Positions 29,701-44,700 of a DNA stretch of 45,577 nt are shown here, in pieces. The stretch is from assembly GCA_028565635.1 (NCBI GenBank), contig JAOXYB010043614.1, forward strand, positions 1 to 45,577, read 5' to 3'. Below the pieces are notes generated by a model. That model ran no database searches. It saw nothing but the letters and a program-made list of their open reading frames with translations, and had not been told where the DNA came from. A program made the position numbers and the translations under genes. Source of the stretch: Phoronis ovalis. Lineage: Eukaryota > Phoronida > Phoronidae. Every line of letters starts with the position of its first letter. The stretch's first letter is position 1.

Positions 29701-32700
29701 AGCATCTGGTTCATCCTTGTCAACATTTCCATCTTCCTGATCCAAATAATCTGCTAAATCGTCTAAAACTGTATCAGCTACTTCATGCGTAGTCATTAAA
29801 TTAGGATTGTCAGGCAAAAGACTGTCATCTTCACGTGTTTGTGCATAAGTGATGGAACTTTGCTCAGAATGCTTTTTAAAAGTTTCACCATGTAAATGTT
29901 GACACAATTTACTCTTCTCAGCAACATTATCATAGATTGTGGCTGAACTTGTTGGATTTTCAACACATTGATTTCTATTCTCTGCAAGTGTCTCTGATGG
30001 AAGCAATACTTCATTCTGCTGTGATAACATTATTTGTTGATCAAGCATATTCAACAAAGTACAAGCATCTTGTTCATTACTATATTTAAGATGATTTGCT
30101 AATTCATCTATTATTTCATCAGCCATTTGTTCTGTTGTTAATAGTTTGCTATCATCATAACCTGTTTCATCGTCTTGTGTGTCTAGATAATCATTGAACT
30201 GATCAATGAGATTGTTTGCTACTTCTCCAGTGGACATGAAATAGGCACCTATCTTGGAAGAGACATTTTCTAAGAAATCTTCTTCCTCTTTTTCTTTTAA
30301 CACAGTCATTTCCTCACCAGTCATACCATTGTCAGCATTCCTCGGCATTTTAGTTTTATCACTATGACACATATCAGAACCATCATTGGAGTAGTCAACA
30401 TCTGATAAATGTTCTTCAAGTTTTTCAGAATGCACATCTCCATTTCCCGACACAGAAGTAAAAGTAACTGGTTGCTCATATAAAACAGTTGCCTGCTCAC
30501 ATAGTGAACCAATCACATCTGTAGGTAAATGATGAGATGCCACACCACAGGTGTCCGTTGAATTAACGTCATATCCAATAAAATTACTGGAAATATCCAC
30601 CATGTCTTCAACGGTAAGACCAAGAATCTTATGAGGAGCCTCTGCATTAGGGTTTTCATGTTCAGCTAGGGGAAATAATGAAGACTGTAAATGAATGTTG
30701 CTGTCATGTTTTTGTTGTAAAAGCTCTGCTTCTAAATCCTGATCAAGAACATCACTTTCAACATGTCTTTGGCTATCATTGTTTTGATTGGAACATAACT
30801 CTAAATCGAGATCAGTATCTTTCTGGATGGAAAAAGCATCATTTTTATTTGGTACACTAGACAAACGAGAAAAATTCAACTGAGCTGCATAAGGCTCTCC
30901 CAGTCCTTGATTATCAGTTGCAAGTTGCTGGACCCGTTGTTCTGTACATAAATTCTGTGGTACATTCTCTATTTCTGTAGCATCACTGAGCTGATTATTT
31001 CTTGTGCTCTGGTTATCAAAATTATATACAGAATCTGAAGAGCTTGTTTTCTCCAACTGTTTGACAGTTTGTATATGTTTTAGTAATGCTGCAGCTTCTT
31101 TTCCATTGTCTTGCAAAGCATGAAACATTTTTGATAGTCCTTCTTGATCACCTGTAGAAACTTGTCTCGCAACAAATTGACTAGCAACTGACAAGTCATC
31201 AGAATTAGGTTGTTGGACACATGATGTGTTAACTTCTGCAGAATCAACAGACACTTGCATATTGTGTGCATTTTGTAATGAAACTTCACTTCCAGAAGAA
31301 ATACCAGATTCTGCATATGCTTCATCGCCAGAATGATGTTCTTTTCCTTGAGCTCCTTGTAGGCTCTCTAATACTTCAGCCATGTCATTTGTTTTAACAT
31401 CTTTATGATCTGTTGGCAAGTTCTGGTGCATTACTTCAGTAGAAAGACTTTCATAATTGGATGGGTGAGATGACATATTTCTCTCCAAAACACTTTCCAT
31501 CGTATTCTCATACGATACCAAACCTGCATCATCTTGTTTCGTACACAGGTTGTCTTGTTCTTCCAACTGATCAGGCAGAATATTTTCATTTTCATGGTAA
31601 CTATGTTTGGACTCTGGTTCACTGTGGTTACCTGAATCTGTCGGTGAGACATCAGCCATGGATGAATTTTGATCTATGTTTGTTTCAACAGTAACTTGAT
31701 CTGGTTCAACACACCATATTTCAGGGCTGCTTATCCTCAATAAATGCTGATTTACTCCTCCCTGAATTTGATGATCATATGTATTTACAACAGATTGAAT
31801 TTCAGGCACATTGTTTTGTATATCAATTGTCCACGTCTGTGAATTATCCAGTGCAGCAATGCTGGCTTTCATATCAGCAGCAGCAGTTGACAAGCTATCA
31901 TCATCAGGTTTTAAAGACACTTCAGAACTCCAAACTTCAAGGCTACTTGGAAGCAATTCTGATTTCACATTTTTAGAAGTCGACGATGTTTCTGGTGCAG
32001 TAATACCCAATGCTGATGATGTATAAAGGTTATCTGCGATCTTACTTTCTGTTGCATTCCATGTATCCAATTTAGTGGTAGATAACTTAATTTCTTTCTT
32101 GCAAGCTAATGGTTTATCAACAAAGGAAGAAGACCATTCGTCGGTTTGACTGGTAGTAAGATGATGAGCTTTGTTACCGATCTCTGAAGAGTCTACATTG
32201 TGCTGCTTTGCATCCTGCTTGGAACTCCATACCGTTGGTGGATCTACAGCTAGTGTCTGCTTAGTTTTATCACTTGGAAGGTGATCCCCTGGATTACACC
32301 ATACATCAGGTTTCACAGCAGAAAGTTTAGATATACCGCATTTCACTTGCATTTCAGTTGATAAAGATGGTCTAGGACTTGTTTGAGTTCCTTCAGTAAG
32401 TGACTCATATCCGGTGTGTAAATCATCAGTACTAGTAGAGATGGTAGCTTCAGATGTACAGCCACTCATATGTTCACTGTCAGTGCCTTCAGAAACTGTT
32501 ATCATATGGGGTTTCGCTAAAACACCAGAATCAGTTTTTTCTACTAAAATTTCATTGGCGCTCCAAACATCTACTAGTGTTTTATTCAAGCTCACTAATT
32601 CAACACTGGCTTGAGTTCCAAACGATCGATCTTGCACATCTTCATATATATCTTGTAATTCATCAACGTCTTGACTGTCTAAACTACTTGTGTGTGACTG

Positions 32701-35700
32701 GTCAAAACTGCTTGAACGGGAGTGTACTAATTCACTGGAACTAAATTTATCTGTAGTTGCAACGGTGGACAAGCCATCTTGAACAGCAGGAGCACCCCAG
32801 CACTCATAATTAGATACAGATAACTCAGCCAGTTTCTTTTTCTTAGCAAAAACATTCTTTGGGAGTTTTCTGACATCACGGTTCTCAGTTACATCATGAC
32901 TTTGAGCAGATAAAGGTCGTAGCTGCAAACTAACAGAATTGTTAGCTACACTTTCAGTACTCCAGATATCTGTTGTAGATGCACTCAAACTTAATGATTC
33001 ACTTAGACCCGGTGTGCTAGTTCCATTCAAATTATCAACAGCATCTGTGCTTCCATTTGCAAGATTTTCAGTAATTTTGTCATCAAGCCTTTCTCCACTT
33101 GTACTAGTGTTGCTCCAACTGTCAATATGTTCAGCTACTTCATCAACAGTTACTAGCTGCAATGAAGTATCAGTCAGATCAGCTACATTCGAACAAGTTC
33201 CATGATTTTCATCTATTGGACTCCTTTCTAACAATGGTTCAAGAGCCTCAGCAAATTTGTGAGTGGATAATTGTGGGTTATCCCTACATGGCGATTCCCG
33301 ACATGGTGAGGTAGAATCTTGATCCACGACACTTCGAAAGCGTTCATCAGAATGAGTTAGAGAATCATCAGAAAAAATACTTTCATTTTCTGAACGAGAC
33401 GTAATGTATTCTTCTGAACTTGTCCGATGCTGCAACTGATCAGATTCTGCAATTCTCACGACTGTACGTCGCCTTCTTTTGTTGCCTGATGTAGGACGAG
33501 ATGTAACTTTAGTTTTTCCTAAAGAAGAGAAGAAAACAATCATGTTAAGTAAATAGTATAAGTACCACATAGCCCAGCAGAAGAGTCACATGCCATGATG
33601 TAATAACGGGATTTCTGTTACTATTGTCAAATACAAATGACAGAAATTTCTAACTTATTTGCAGTACACTGAGTTTTACATTAATAATTTATCACTATTA
33701 CAATACTATTTCATCATATTTTACCTGTCAAGGAATCATCTGAGAAATGTCCTACACCATCAGATTCTATTCCTAACTGTTGTTGCTGTCTTTGCATGGC
33801 TCGTTGACGTATAGCCCTTCTAGCTGCAGATAATTGGACTGGGACATCTGGTGTCCTATAAAAACAGTTTCTTTATATTGAAAAAATTGGCAAAGTACAA
33901 TTAAGTTCATAGTTACTGGTTTTCCGCACCAAAACAAATTGTTGCGCTTTAAGTTTTTAGAACATGAAAATAATAACTTTTTTGCACATAACTTAAGGAC
34001 ACTTTATTTTCTGTACAAACCATAAACCTGTTTATAAGATGTAAAATCAGACGAAATATAATTTAAAGTTAAATGTGCACATGTGTACACATGTTTACCT
34101 AGAAGCTAACTGCTGCAGCACTTCCTTTAATATTCTCATTCTTTCTTGTGCTGCATAAGTTGACTCAGATCTGTCAAACATGGAATTAGGATCACCAGTG
34201 ATATCAAGACTTCCCTCATCTTCAGGATCATCCCTGATGAAAAATAAAGTATACGGTATAACATAAAGTAAAACAAAGGGATGAAGTATAAAAAGAAGGA
34301 ATATAGTAAAAATGTAATGAAGTGATCCAATCATAGATACATAACTCCTCAACTTGTATAATATGTTATTGTCTGTGAAAAATGATTGTATTCTTGCTGA
34401 GAATAAGTTATATTGTGGATTTTAAAAAAATTAATTACAACAAGAAAGAAAATAATACAACATTGAATCTAAATCTGAGAAACATAATGTTGCATTAGGT
34501 CATGGAACGTGATGATACCGATTGCACCAGCTGTGCCAAAGGCCATATACTGTATGCATTTATTCCGAGTCTTAATCCATGAAAACAAGATTTTTACCCT
34601 GTGAAAATTAATTCAGTCCAATTAAGTCAATTACTGAAGGAAAACTAAAGTTTATAATTAAAGGATACCACCTCAGCATGATATCTTCATTACTGCTGAC
34701 ATCATAACACACAAACTAACTAAGCAAACACTCATTTTGACTCATCCAACTGATGAAGCTGGTGTGATTCCACAAAAAGCTTTAATTATATGTTTATGAA
34801 GCTGATTACATATAATTATACTCACTTGAAGGCACTCTGATATAATTCTTCCAACACCTGTTCAGACTCCAAAATTTGTCTCAAATCACTAGGTGCCAAG
34901 TTTTCTAGTGAAGTATATCGGATAGGTGGAGATTCTGGACTAAGACTGTTATGTTCCTCAATCCCTGCTGTGCACCCTGTGCCATGCAAAGGTGGCCTAT
35001 CAACCACAGGATCTAGATGACATGTTTGCATGTTTTCCGTTGTCGACTGGGTATGAGGAGATAATTCGTGACCCAAGTCCTTAGAGTGGTCAGATGGATT
35101 CAACTCATTTAATGAGTCTGCGGAGAAAACACTTTCATGACAATGCATGAAGTTATCTACCTGACTAGGTACTTGATTTGGAATGTCTCGATATTCACTA
35201 TCTCTACTTAAATCACCAGTTTCAAATTCTCCAATTTCACTTGACCAATTATCTCCTTCTATAGGACTTTCAAGTTCATTATAATCAGATAAGGCCACTG
35301 CTTGTTTTGTTCCATCAGGCATTGCCCATACTACAAAACACTGATCAAAATCTGAAGAGTCTCTTGTCTCTGATGGCACATCTTGACTTTGAGCAACTTC
35401 AGGTATTACAGTTTTGGAATGTTTCTGTGTATTGTTGGGTATGGAATTTTTCCGTTGATTTGTTGGCAGTGAACTAACATCTGATGTTGATGATTTACGC
35501 CTCAGTTGCACAGCTGGCATTGAATCAGTTGAGGAATTTTTTCTAAATTTTTGTGCCCGAGCTACATCATTTTCTGGAGATCTCTGTCTAAGTGATTTTG
35601 CAAATATTTGATGAGTTTGATCAGTGTATAGTCTACATGGATTGCTACCCGAATCATCATGCGATCTCTGACGTCTCACTTGTCCCATACCCCCACCTCC

Positions 35701-38700
35701 TCCAGAACCTAACAAAATTCTTGGAGAAGGTATGTAAATTTCAACAGGAATATCACGAGTAGGATATTTTCGTCGCTTAGGCAATATCACACTCGTTCGT
35801 CTTGGACTATCAGAACTATTTATTCGTGGCATTGCTCTTTTTGTTCCAATTTTTGGGGAAGTTTCCTGATTATTTGAATTACTAGCAGTTACAGTATGAT
35901 TATCCCGCCTTGATAACCTTTTCAAAGTAGCAGAACTAAGTCTGCGCTCAGGTTTTTCTTGTTTCCTATTTGGGCTGCCTGTATCTAATGTACTTTCGTC
36001 TCTACCCGCACTTTGACTTTTTTCTCCACTCTTATCTCTAGGTCTTTTCAAAGATTTTTCAGAACTTTTACCAGAATTTGCATTGCTTGCAGTTTTATTA
36101 GTTTTAGAAATAAGTACAAGTCTCAGTCTTGGTGTTGTAGCTGCCTTTCTTGCTTTAGAGCTTGCAGTAGGTGCCCATAAAGGAGCCCTTTCTTTAGGTG
36201 TTTTTGAAGAGGAACTATTAGTTGACATGTTAAATTCGCAATCTAAAATAAAAGTTTAAGCAGTTTAATAATAGTCTAGAGCCCTTTTTTTCAATTTTAA
36301 ATTCAAAGCAAAATTAAGTAAGCTAGGAGCCAAATTTCTTCTTTAAATTCAAAAGAAAATTAAGCTTTTAAACAATATTTTTGATTTTTTTTTCAATTAT
36401 CCATAATAGCTAGTGTTAGTCTACCAATGTGTATAAAAGTTAATGTGAACTGAATTCAGATCTCTTTTTGAAACATCAAGAATATCTCACAACTCTTCAT
36501 CATATAGAGGATATAAAAGTTTAACTTTACCTTCATTGGGACCATCTTGACCATCACTGATTTCACTAGGCACTGTACAACCAGGACTGATAATATCATT
36601 ATCAACATCACTGGTAGTAGAATCTAACACTAATTCCTGGTTAACATTCTGAACAGGATATGTTCCATAGCCACTTTCATTAACGGATAACTCCAAATCA
36701 GGTATAATTTTTGCATTATAACCATTTTGCGGTTCTGAAAGCCTCCGAGTATGATCCTGAGATTGGGTATTATCATCAGCACTAGAGCCATCTATTGGGC
36801 TGTTTCTATCAACTTCATCTAATAAATTTTCATATTTCGATAGTAAATCCTCAGTTTCTGATGATTCTGAATCCGACATTTTGGTTCTCTTAACAACTGG
36901 CTCATTAGATTTATTAGATGAAGTAAGAGGATATGCAGCATGGTCATTATTGTCCTCACTTAGTAACTCATTACCAGGTTCTTCTATGTTATCTACATCC
37001 AGCATTTTAACTAATTTATCTTTAAACATTTGAGCATCTGGATCAGAATATTGTCTTTCAAGTTGGCTGCCTGGAGGCGCTGATTGACATCTTGGATGTT
37101 CTGCTGTAGATTCTAATCCCACACGGAAATTTAGGGGTAAACTAGTGTCAAATTCATCTTGACTATCTCCAACATAAAACTTAATTCCTTCATGCTCACT
37201 ATGCTCAGACATGGTCTCTGGTATACTTGCCAAACTTAATGATTTCGTCAATGACAATCGTGGGTTTTGTGGAGTCGATGTATGTTGTCTAGATCGAACA
37301 GATGGAGACGATTTTGATGTCTTTTTTGTTTTCTTAACATTTTCCTGAGGTTTGATTCTATCTAAAGATCCAGCTGAGCGTGTTACATGTGGAAGCCCTA
37401 AAAATGCTGGTCGTTTTTTCTTTCCCTTATTTAACTCTACATTACAAGCTTTATTTTCTGTACTTGTATCTTTCTGCGTATTGTCTGTAATATTCTCTTT
37501 ACTAGGTGTCTTTGGTATAGATCCAGTTACCTGTTTTGGTTTAATTCTATCACCCTTTTGAAAATCTGTCTGTTTTTTCCTTTGCTGAGGTTTGTATGGA
37601 AACTTAACTTCAGGACTAAAATCCCGTTTCTCCCGCTTTCTCCTTTCTATTTTAACTGGTTCAGGAGTTTTGCGTACAGGAGCTTTATAAGTAAATTTTA
37701 CCTCTGGGCTACACTCTCTTTTTTCCTTTTTTCTCCTTTCAACTTTAGGTGGTTCGGGAGTTTTGCGCTCTGGAGCTTTGTAATTAAACTTTACTGCTTT
37801 TGGAGGAGCATACAGTCTAGAAACAACATTTCCCGCTTTTGAGGATATTTTCAAACCTTTTTTAAACTCTTCATCTAGTTTTTTCTTTAATCGCACCTTC
37901 GTTTCAGGAGATGGAAAGCGTACTTTGGTATCCGGTGAAGGCAATCTATCAGTTCTGTTACTTTTAGACCTAGCAGTTTTTGTACTTTTCATAGAAATCT
38001 TTGGTTTTATTTCTATGCAAGTATCAATAGAATCACACATTGATATTTCACTCCTGTCAGTTCTATCAAGTGTTGATATTGAGTCAGTGGCATCTATAGA
38101 TTCAGTATCATCCATTTCTGCATCTCGCTCAAGATTGTCAATTTCAATACTATCGTTAACACTACCAATTTCCATATCATCTCCATTATCATTGTCAATA
38201 CCTATCACAGATCTTCCATCTGGACTAGCTCGCTCTTCATCCAGAAGGCATTCATCGGACATATCATCAGATTGAGAACTCGTTTGCAATCCTGAGTGTT
38301 TGCCCAGATATTTCTCCCAGACATGCTTGGTTCTTTCAAGTCTGAAATATTGGAAAATTGATTATAAAAACTGTTAATTTTTGCTTCATCTAGTTTCACT
38401 GTAATTAATCTATAATACTTCCAAGCCTAAGTTTCCACTACAGTTTTGATGTGTTTATGCAGATAGAAAGAATGGATACAATGCAAATTGTGATAAAGGT
38501 AATACTCATATTGTGGCACACAGAAATAATTTATGAAAATCTAAAAATATCTGATTTACAGTCACTCCAATAGCATAGCAACAACGGAACGAAATATTAC
38601 ATCTTGTAATTGTATATTAAATGTGCAACAATTTTGGGAAAAAAATAGTTTAAGCAGTACATAAATTGTAGCTCTCTCCAAAAAAATTATGCAAAGTAAA

Positions 38701-41700
38701 TTAACTTCGCTGCTCAAGCGAATGTACTTGAGATATGAAATGCTTTATATATTTTGGAAGTTATATTTTTTTGTAAAGTGTACAACCACTAAGCATCTTT
38801 TTTGATATTGCCATCGTACCTGTGTACATGTTCTGATTGTTGTGTAATTTCATCTAACTTTGATTCATCAATTTCTTGGTATTCCTCCTCAATCTCCCGG
38901 AGTCTTCTTTTTTCTTCTGTTACTTTTTCAATGTCACTAACAATCTGTTGCTGAAAATTATATCGTTTTTGTTCCAATCTGTTCTCTTCTACTTGTTCAC
39001 TATATTTGTGTATCAATTCTAATTGAATTAAATCTTTTTTCTTTCCTTCAACTGAAACTTTGCGTCTCCTGATTTCTGCACCAGTTTCACCACCAATAGG
39101 AACTACTTGAATTTCAGTTTGTGTTGATAGTTCATTTGAATCAGAATCAGTTTGTACAGCTAGTTCTCCAAATAACATAGAATTAGCATCAGATTGAGAA
39201 GCAAATTCTTGAGCCTGTGAATTTTTAAGCTTTTCTTCATACTTACGAATGCGATGTAATTCACTATCAAGTTGCCTTTGGTCTGTAAGAAAAATACAAA
39301 TTTAAGTTTATCTACCAGGTGGCAAAAACATGCAAGAGAACTGATATGAAAAGGTAACAAAAGGTTATCAGAAATGCCACTTAACAAGTTAAATTCTCAA
39401 AAGATGTCTACATCAGTATCAGCTATTACGCATAATTGATGTTTTGTCTTAGACCAACTTAAATTCTTAAAATACTGAATAAAAGCTTTCTATCTGTTTC
39501 AAAATCAGGCATCGAAATACACACCTAAAGCATAGTTGCATGTTTACAGAAAATTATTAAAATCAAAAAAATTATTTCCCATAACTCATTTTTACCACAA
39601 ATCTAAAATCCAGCTCTAGTCATAATACATACGTTCTTCCCTGTCGAGTTCCAGAGTCCTACGGGCTTCTGCTATGTCTTCCTCTTCTGTGATTCTTTTT
39701 CTTTCACTTTCTTCCATTACTGCTTGCAGGTGACGTTGCCGTGACTCAAACTCATTACGATTTTGCTCATGTTGGCGCCACATTTCTTCTTCTTTTTGAA
39801 GACGTTCCTTATCAGCATTTATATGCTCTTCACGCAACTTTTCTAGCTCCATTCTGAAAGAATATTTTAACAATACTGTTGATAATGTTGTAACAGAATA
39901 ATCAGTTGTGTTATACAGCAACCATTGAAATCAGTAATATTCAATGTTACTTGTCCATGACAGTCAGGCTAAAACATTTAACATTAATAATTAGTTTAAG
40001 GCTATTAAAGGTAGTCTTGTATAGTTTGAAAATCATAAGGTGCATCTTACGGGAAAACCTAGTGAATTTGAATTGGTGCTAACTATGTTTTTCACAAGTA
40101 AACGATACTCCCATTATTTCCTATGACCACATTGAATTACTAACAACTGTCTAAAAAATTACTTTATTATATAGTTATAACCAAAATTCTGGTGCCATTT
40201 AAAAATGGTCCATAACAAGTACTAGCAGTATGTATTGTTTACTTATTAAAAGCATAATTTGCACTAATTTAGCCTGGTTGTTAAAGTTTAAGAAACATTT
40301 CTTTTGTGTGAAAAAAAAACTGTACTGAAACCCCGGAACAAGATGCCTTAAAAGAACAAATCCTTATACAACACACAATATTATATTTTCAGTGTGTACA
40401 TAAAATTATGTTTTAAAATTTTCTAAAATTTAACTACTATGTCCTCGGAGTTGAAAAGAAAAAGTAAACATAAGCTTCAAAATTTCAAATAATGAATTAG
40501 ATTTATATTTTACAGAGTTTAAAGCAATATTACCAGAATAAAAACTACAAGTTTTTGTCAGTTAAAAGTACTTTAGTCACAATCTTGGGTAAATGATAAA
40601 GCAACTAAAACCAAGATACTTGTGACCTCACTATTTTTGTACACCACAAGAAATAGACCAGCAAACCTTTAACATATCAACTACTTATGCACTCATTATA
40701 TACAGTAGACAAAACCTTGGTTTTATAACCATATTATATGTCATAAGTAACATATGTTATCAGACAGGTCACCTTTTGTTTTTATTTAGTTATACAATTA
40801 TTTTAACCTATTAATGTAGCATGAACATTGATTGTAGATCAAGTCCTAGACAAATTTTACAGCAATTCATACATTCAATATATAGCTCAAAGCTAGCTAG
40901 CACTTTTAATTGTGAACATCTAATGATATTTTAATGGATATTCTCAAATATCACCAATGTGTGCATATTGAGAAACAAATCTGCCTTACCTTGCACACTC
41001 TTCTGTGTAGTATCTAAAACTACTACCTATGGCATTATTATATTGCCACTATTCACTAATATTAGAACTAGTAACAGAAATAGCATGTCCTTAGCACATG
41101 GTAAAGTAAACACAATACTGCAATCCTAGTGATAACCTGATAAAGTCTACATTATTACAGGTTGACTGTCACAGATGACAAATTAAATTAACCAAGAACC
41201 TATTCCTTATCACTGATATTTACCTGGATAGAGGAGTTTGTAGTAAAATTAATTTACATACTGTACTGACTCAATGTTAGTTTTTTCCTACTAAATCAAT
41301 AAAATGCAGACAGATTGTACACATTTCTAAACTGCTATTTAGTATTTAACATGTAACAGAATGACATACAGTAACTGGAACTTAGGTTCCTAGATAAATA
41401 ATGCAAATTTGTTAGTCAGTAAAAGCAGCTACCAATATGCATTATATAGGAATTTCCAATTCTACTGCCACCTTTTTCTAACTAAGTATTAATTACAAAC
41501 TAATATCCCAAAGTGTGGAAACTATAGGTTCCCTTTTGGTCTTAAATGTATTTGCGCAAAAACTGAAAAACAATTCTACCTTAGCCTTGAAAGGTTACCT
41601 TTGCTGTGTCATATATCCATAACACACTGATAATATCACTTTCCATACACACTAGCAGTACTACTAAATCCTTGGATTTTATTAAGAACTATAATGCCAC

Positions 41701-44700
41701 CTAAGATTTAAGCATACATATCACAAGGGGTGGTCATAGTAATAAAATGTTGGTAACAGTATAAGACTTATGTCAACTTCATGATAGGATTATTTACCTT
41801 TACAAGACTGCTTTCTGACAGTTATTTTATTCACAATAGAATATCATTCTAGCAAAAAACTCCTACAAATAAGTCTGAGCTACAACAAAGAAATCTCCTT
41901 TACAATATTATATTGATAATATACAGCTCATGGAGAATGTTTTATAATGGTTTAGATACACTATGAGGTCCTTAGAAGAGAAATTTGTAATAAACTGATT
42001 ACTGATATTATAGTTAATATTATCAATGTCTGGTATCAAAAACAAGCCTGAACTGTAAATATGTGGCTACAATCAATAGTAGGTAAGCTTAAAGTATAAA
42101 CTCCTCATAAATGTACAAATTCTGTGAACATTCTGAATATATATTACTGTATATTTTTTATTAAATTATAGGGGTGGCACATACACCATTTACCATGTCA
42201 ATACAATAATAATATTGCATTTTGCAGCAGGAAATGTTTATTACAGGAAGTTAAAATTGATTCCTGCATTCACCTTTACAGCTGATATTTACTAGAAAAA
42301 CTTTCATATGTATTACAATGAAACCACTCTTGTTTATATGGAACATATGCCAATACACACTTTTGTATTATTAAAACTGAATCTTTCTATTATGAAAGTC
42401 CTACCAAGCATATATAATAATCAAACTTCTATGGTGCAATTAGCTGTGGCTGCCTATTACAGTCAACTAGATATTCTACTTCAGCATAAAATACATAGAT
42501 TACCCTATATAACATAAATTATATATTGATATATTGTTTGCATGCATTGACAAGATTCCTAACTTACTATCAAATTCACAGATAAATCGGAAGAACACCT
42601 AGTCTAATTAAGCTTAATAATTCGCACATCATAATGAAAAATACATGATAAGGAAGGACATCTACCTAACTGCTTATATCTTGAATTAATATTAACAATA
42701 TTTTATTACAAATCATGTCAAGCTCAAATAATGAGATTTCTCTTCCATCCATCCATAAGACTTGTACAAGCTTATCAACTATACCATGGGGAGTGTACTA
42801 CCATGAAATATGGGTTAAATGTATGCCCTTGCCAATGTTAAGGTTACAGCATTAACTTCAAAGAATACCTAGTATAATCCATGATCTTGTGTTATCCTTG
42901 GTTGCTACATGACTGCTATCAACTAGTATTATTAATAAATGAGGATTTTACTTTACTTGCATTGAAGTCAGCTGAACCATATCATACAGACACTTTAATC
43001 CTGTCTCAGTGGTAGGTGATACAGTACTCTTGACATATATATTTCTTGGCATGTTCATACTTTTTTTAAAGGTTAATTATAATAATAATAAAAAAATATT
43101 GTAACAGTTTCAGTCTAAAATACCTTCTGAAAGGTTTGATACCCACAAAAATATTTAAATCTAATACAGCCTAATACTTGTTAATATATATTTGTCTAGG
43201 TAATTTTACTTGTAAAACCAACAGTTGGTAATTTCATTAAGTTTCAAATAATGGTACTTACACATACAACATGCCAAGACTTCCACTGAGTATAATATGT
43301 TTAATATTTCTTTTGTTTTATCCATCTCACTAGCTTTGCCAGCAGCAGAAGTCAAGTAAGATCACCACCTACACTCTGCTATACAAGTTATTTAACCATA
43401 TAGCAGACTGAAATATTGCCATATCATTTCCTCAGTTTAACTGTTACCAGCTGTTACTTCATACTTTTCGTCAACTATACACTGCTAATCGAGCTGCTAA
43501 TACGGTGTAATGAATTATATGTGCTGCACACGTACAATGTTCTTTTTAACATTAAACCTCATGCACAAAACACCTTATATTTTCTCTCAATAAAGGAAAT
43601 CAATGTTATAAAAATAATCAAAACTATTAACCCAATCTCTAAATAAACTATGCCCTCACAAATGTTTTATTTACTTTGTAATAAAGCTACCAACCTTGCT
43701 TGCCTTCTAAAGCAGACACTGCAACCTATTCGTAATTTTTCCAGCTTTTCCATATTGTTGGATAAAATTATAAAAATACACTCCTGCTTTGCAAAATTTT
43801 TCCTTCATTTGATATTTCACAAGTAGGTTCTTATAAATGTGCAAAGTACAGATTAATGCTTAGTCCTGATCAATAATCATAAGATGAATGGTTTGCCCTT
43901 ATATCATATGTTTGGCATGTTGGCAACAGTACTTAGACTGACATCTGGTGAGCAATAAATAGTGTATTTTAGTAATCAGTTCAAACTGTTCATATATTAC
44001 CAAAATGACTACAAAAACAGTTACAACACAAATCCACACTTCTGTGGAAAATCCTTCCTAAGTGTTTAACATGCTAGAATGTTTCATAAACTGATACCAC
44101 ATATACAAGAAAGGGAGAATTGATATTTGCACATTAATACCTAACTGTTATGTGCAATTTTCAGATTAATGCACTATTTCTAAACCTTAAATTAATTGTA
44201 GTGAACAATAAAGAGTGTAAATTAGTTTTAATTTTCTACATTTAATGCTTAAGCCCCTCTGTTCCAGGATTATTACAGGTGAATTAAATAGTTAACATGC
44301 TGGGAATATTCTAGTGAAACATTTGGAGAACAATTCTATAACTAGCTTTTCAGAGTCAATGTACTTACATCAGCAGGGTTCATATATCTTTTTTCAATAG
44401 ATAGGAGATAAGGTTGGCTTTAATTTTATCACCTTGCTCTACCTTTTAAAGTTTATATACATTGGGCTCACTCTTGATAAAGTTAGTGTTATATTATACA
44501 TTTTTTTCAAACTGGCATTTTGACTGGGCTCAGTCTAAATAATAAATTTTGTATTAACATTTCACATGTTAACTGTGTATCTTATATTTAGTCATATTTT
44601 AAATAGATAATGGGTGACCCAAAATTTCCAAATTTATATTATACATTTCTATTTTCACTAAAAACAAATACATTTCTTGATATTAGTGTTATAAATGAAG

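Larger units (their letters stand above)
33519..34825 (-). other. kinesin introns around exons 6 and 7
   Basis: Introns 33519-33724, 33856-34098 and 34234-34825. AT-rich, with no further coding signal. Confidence 0.7.
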
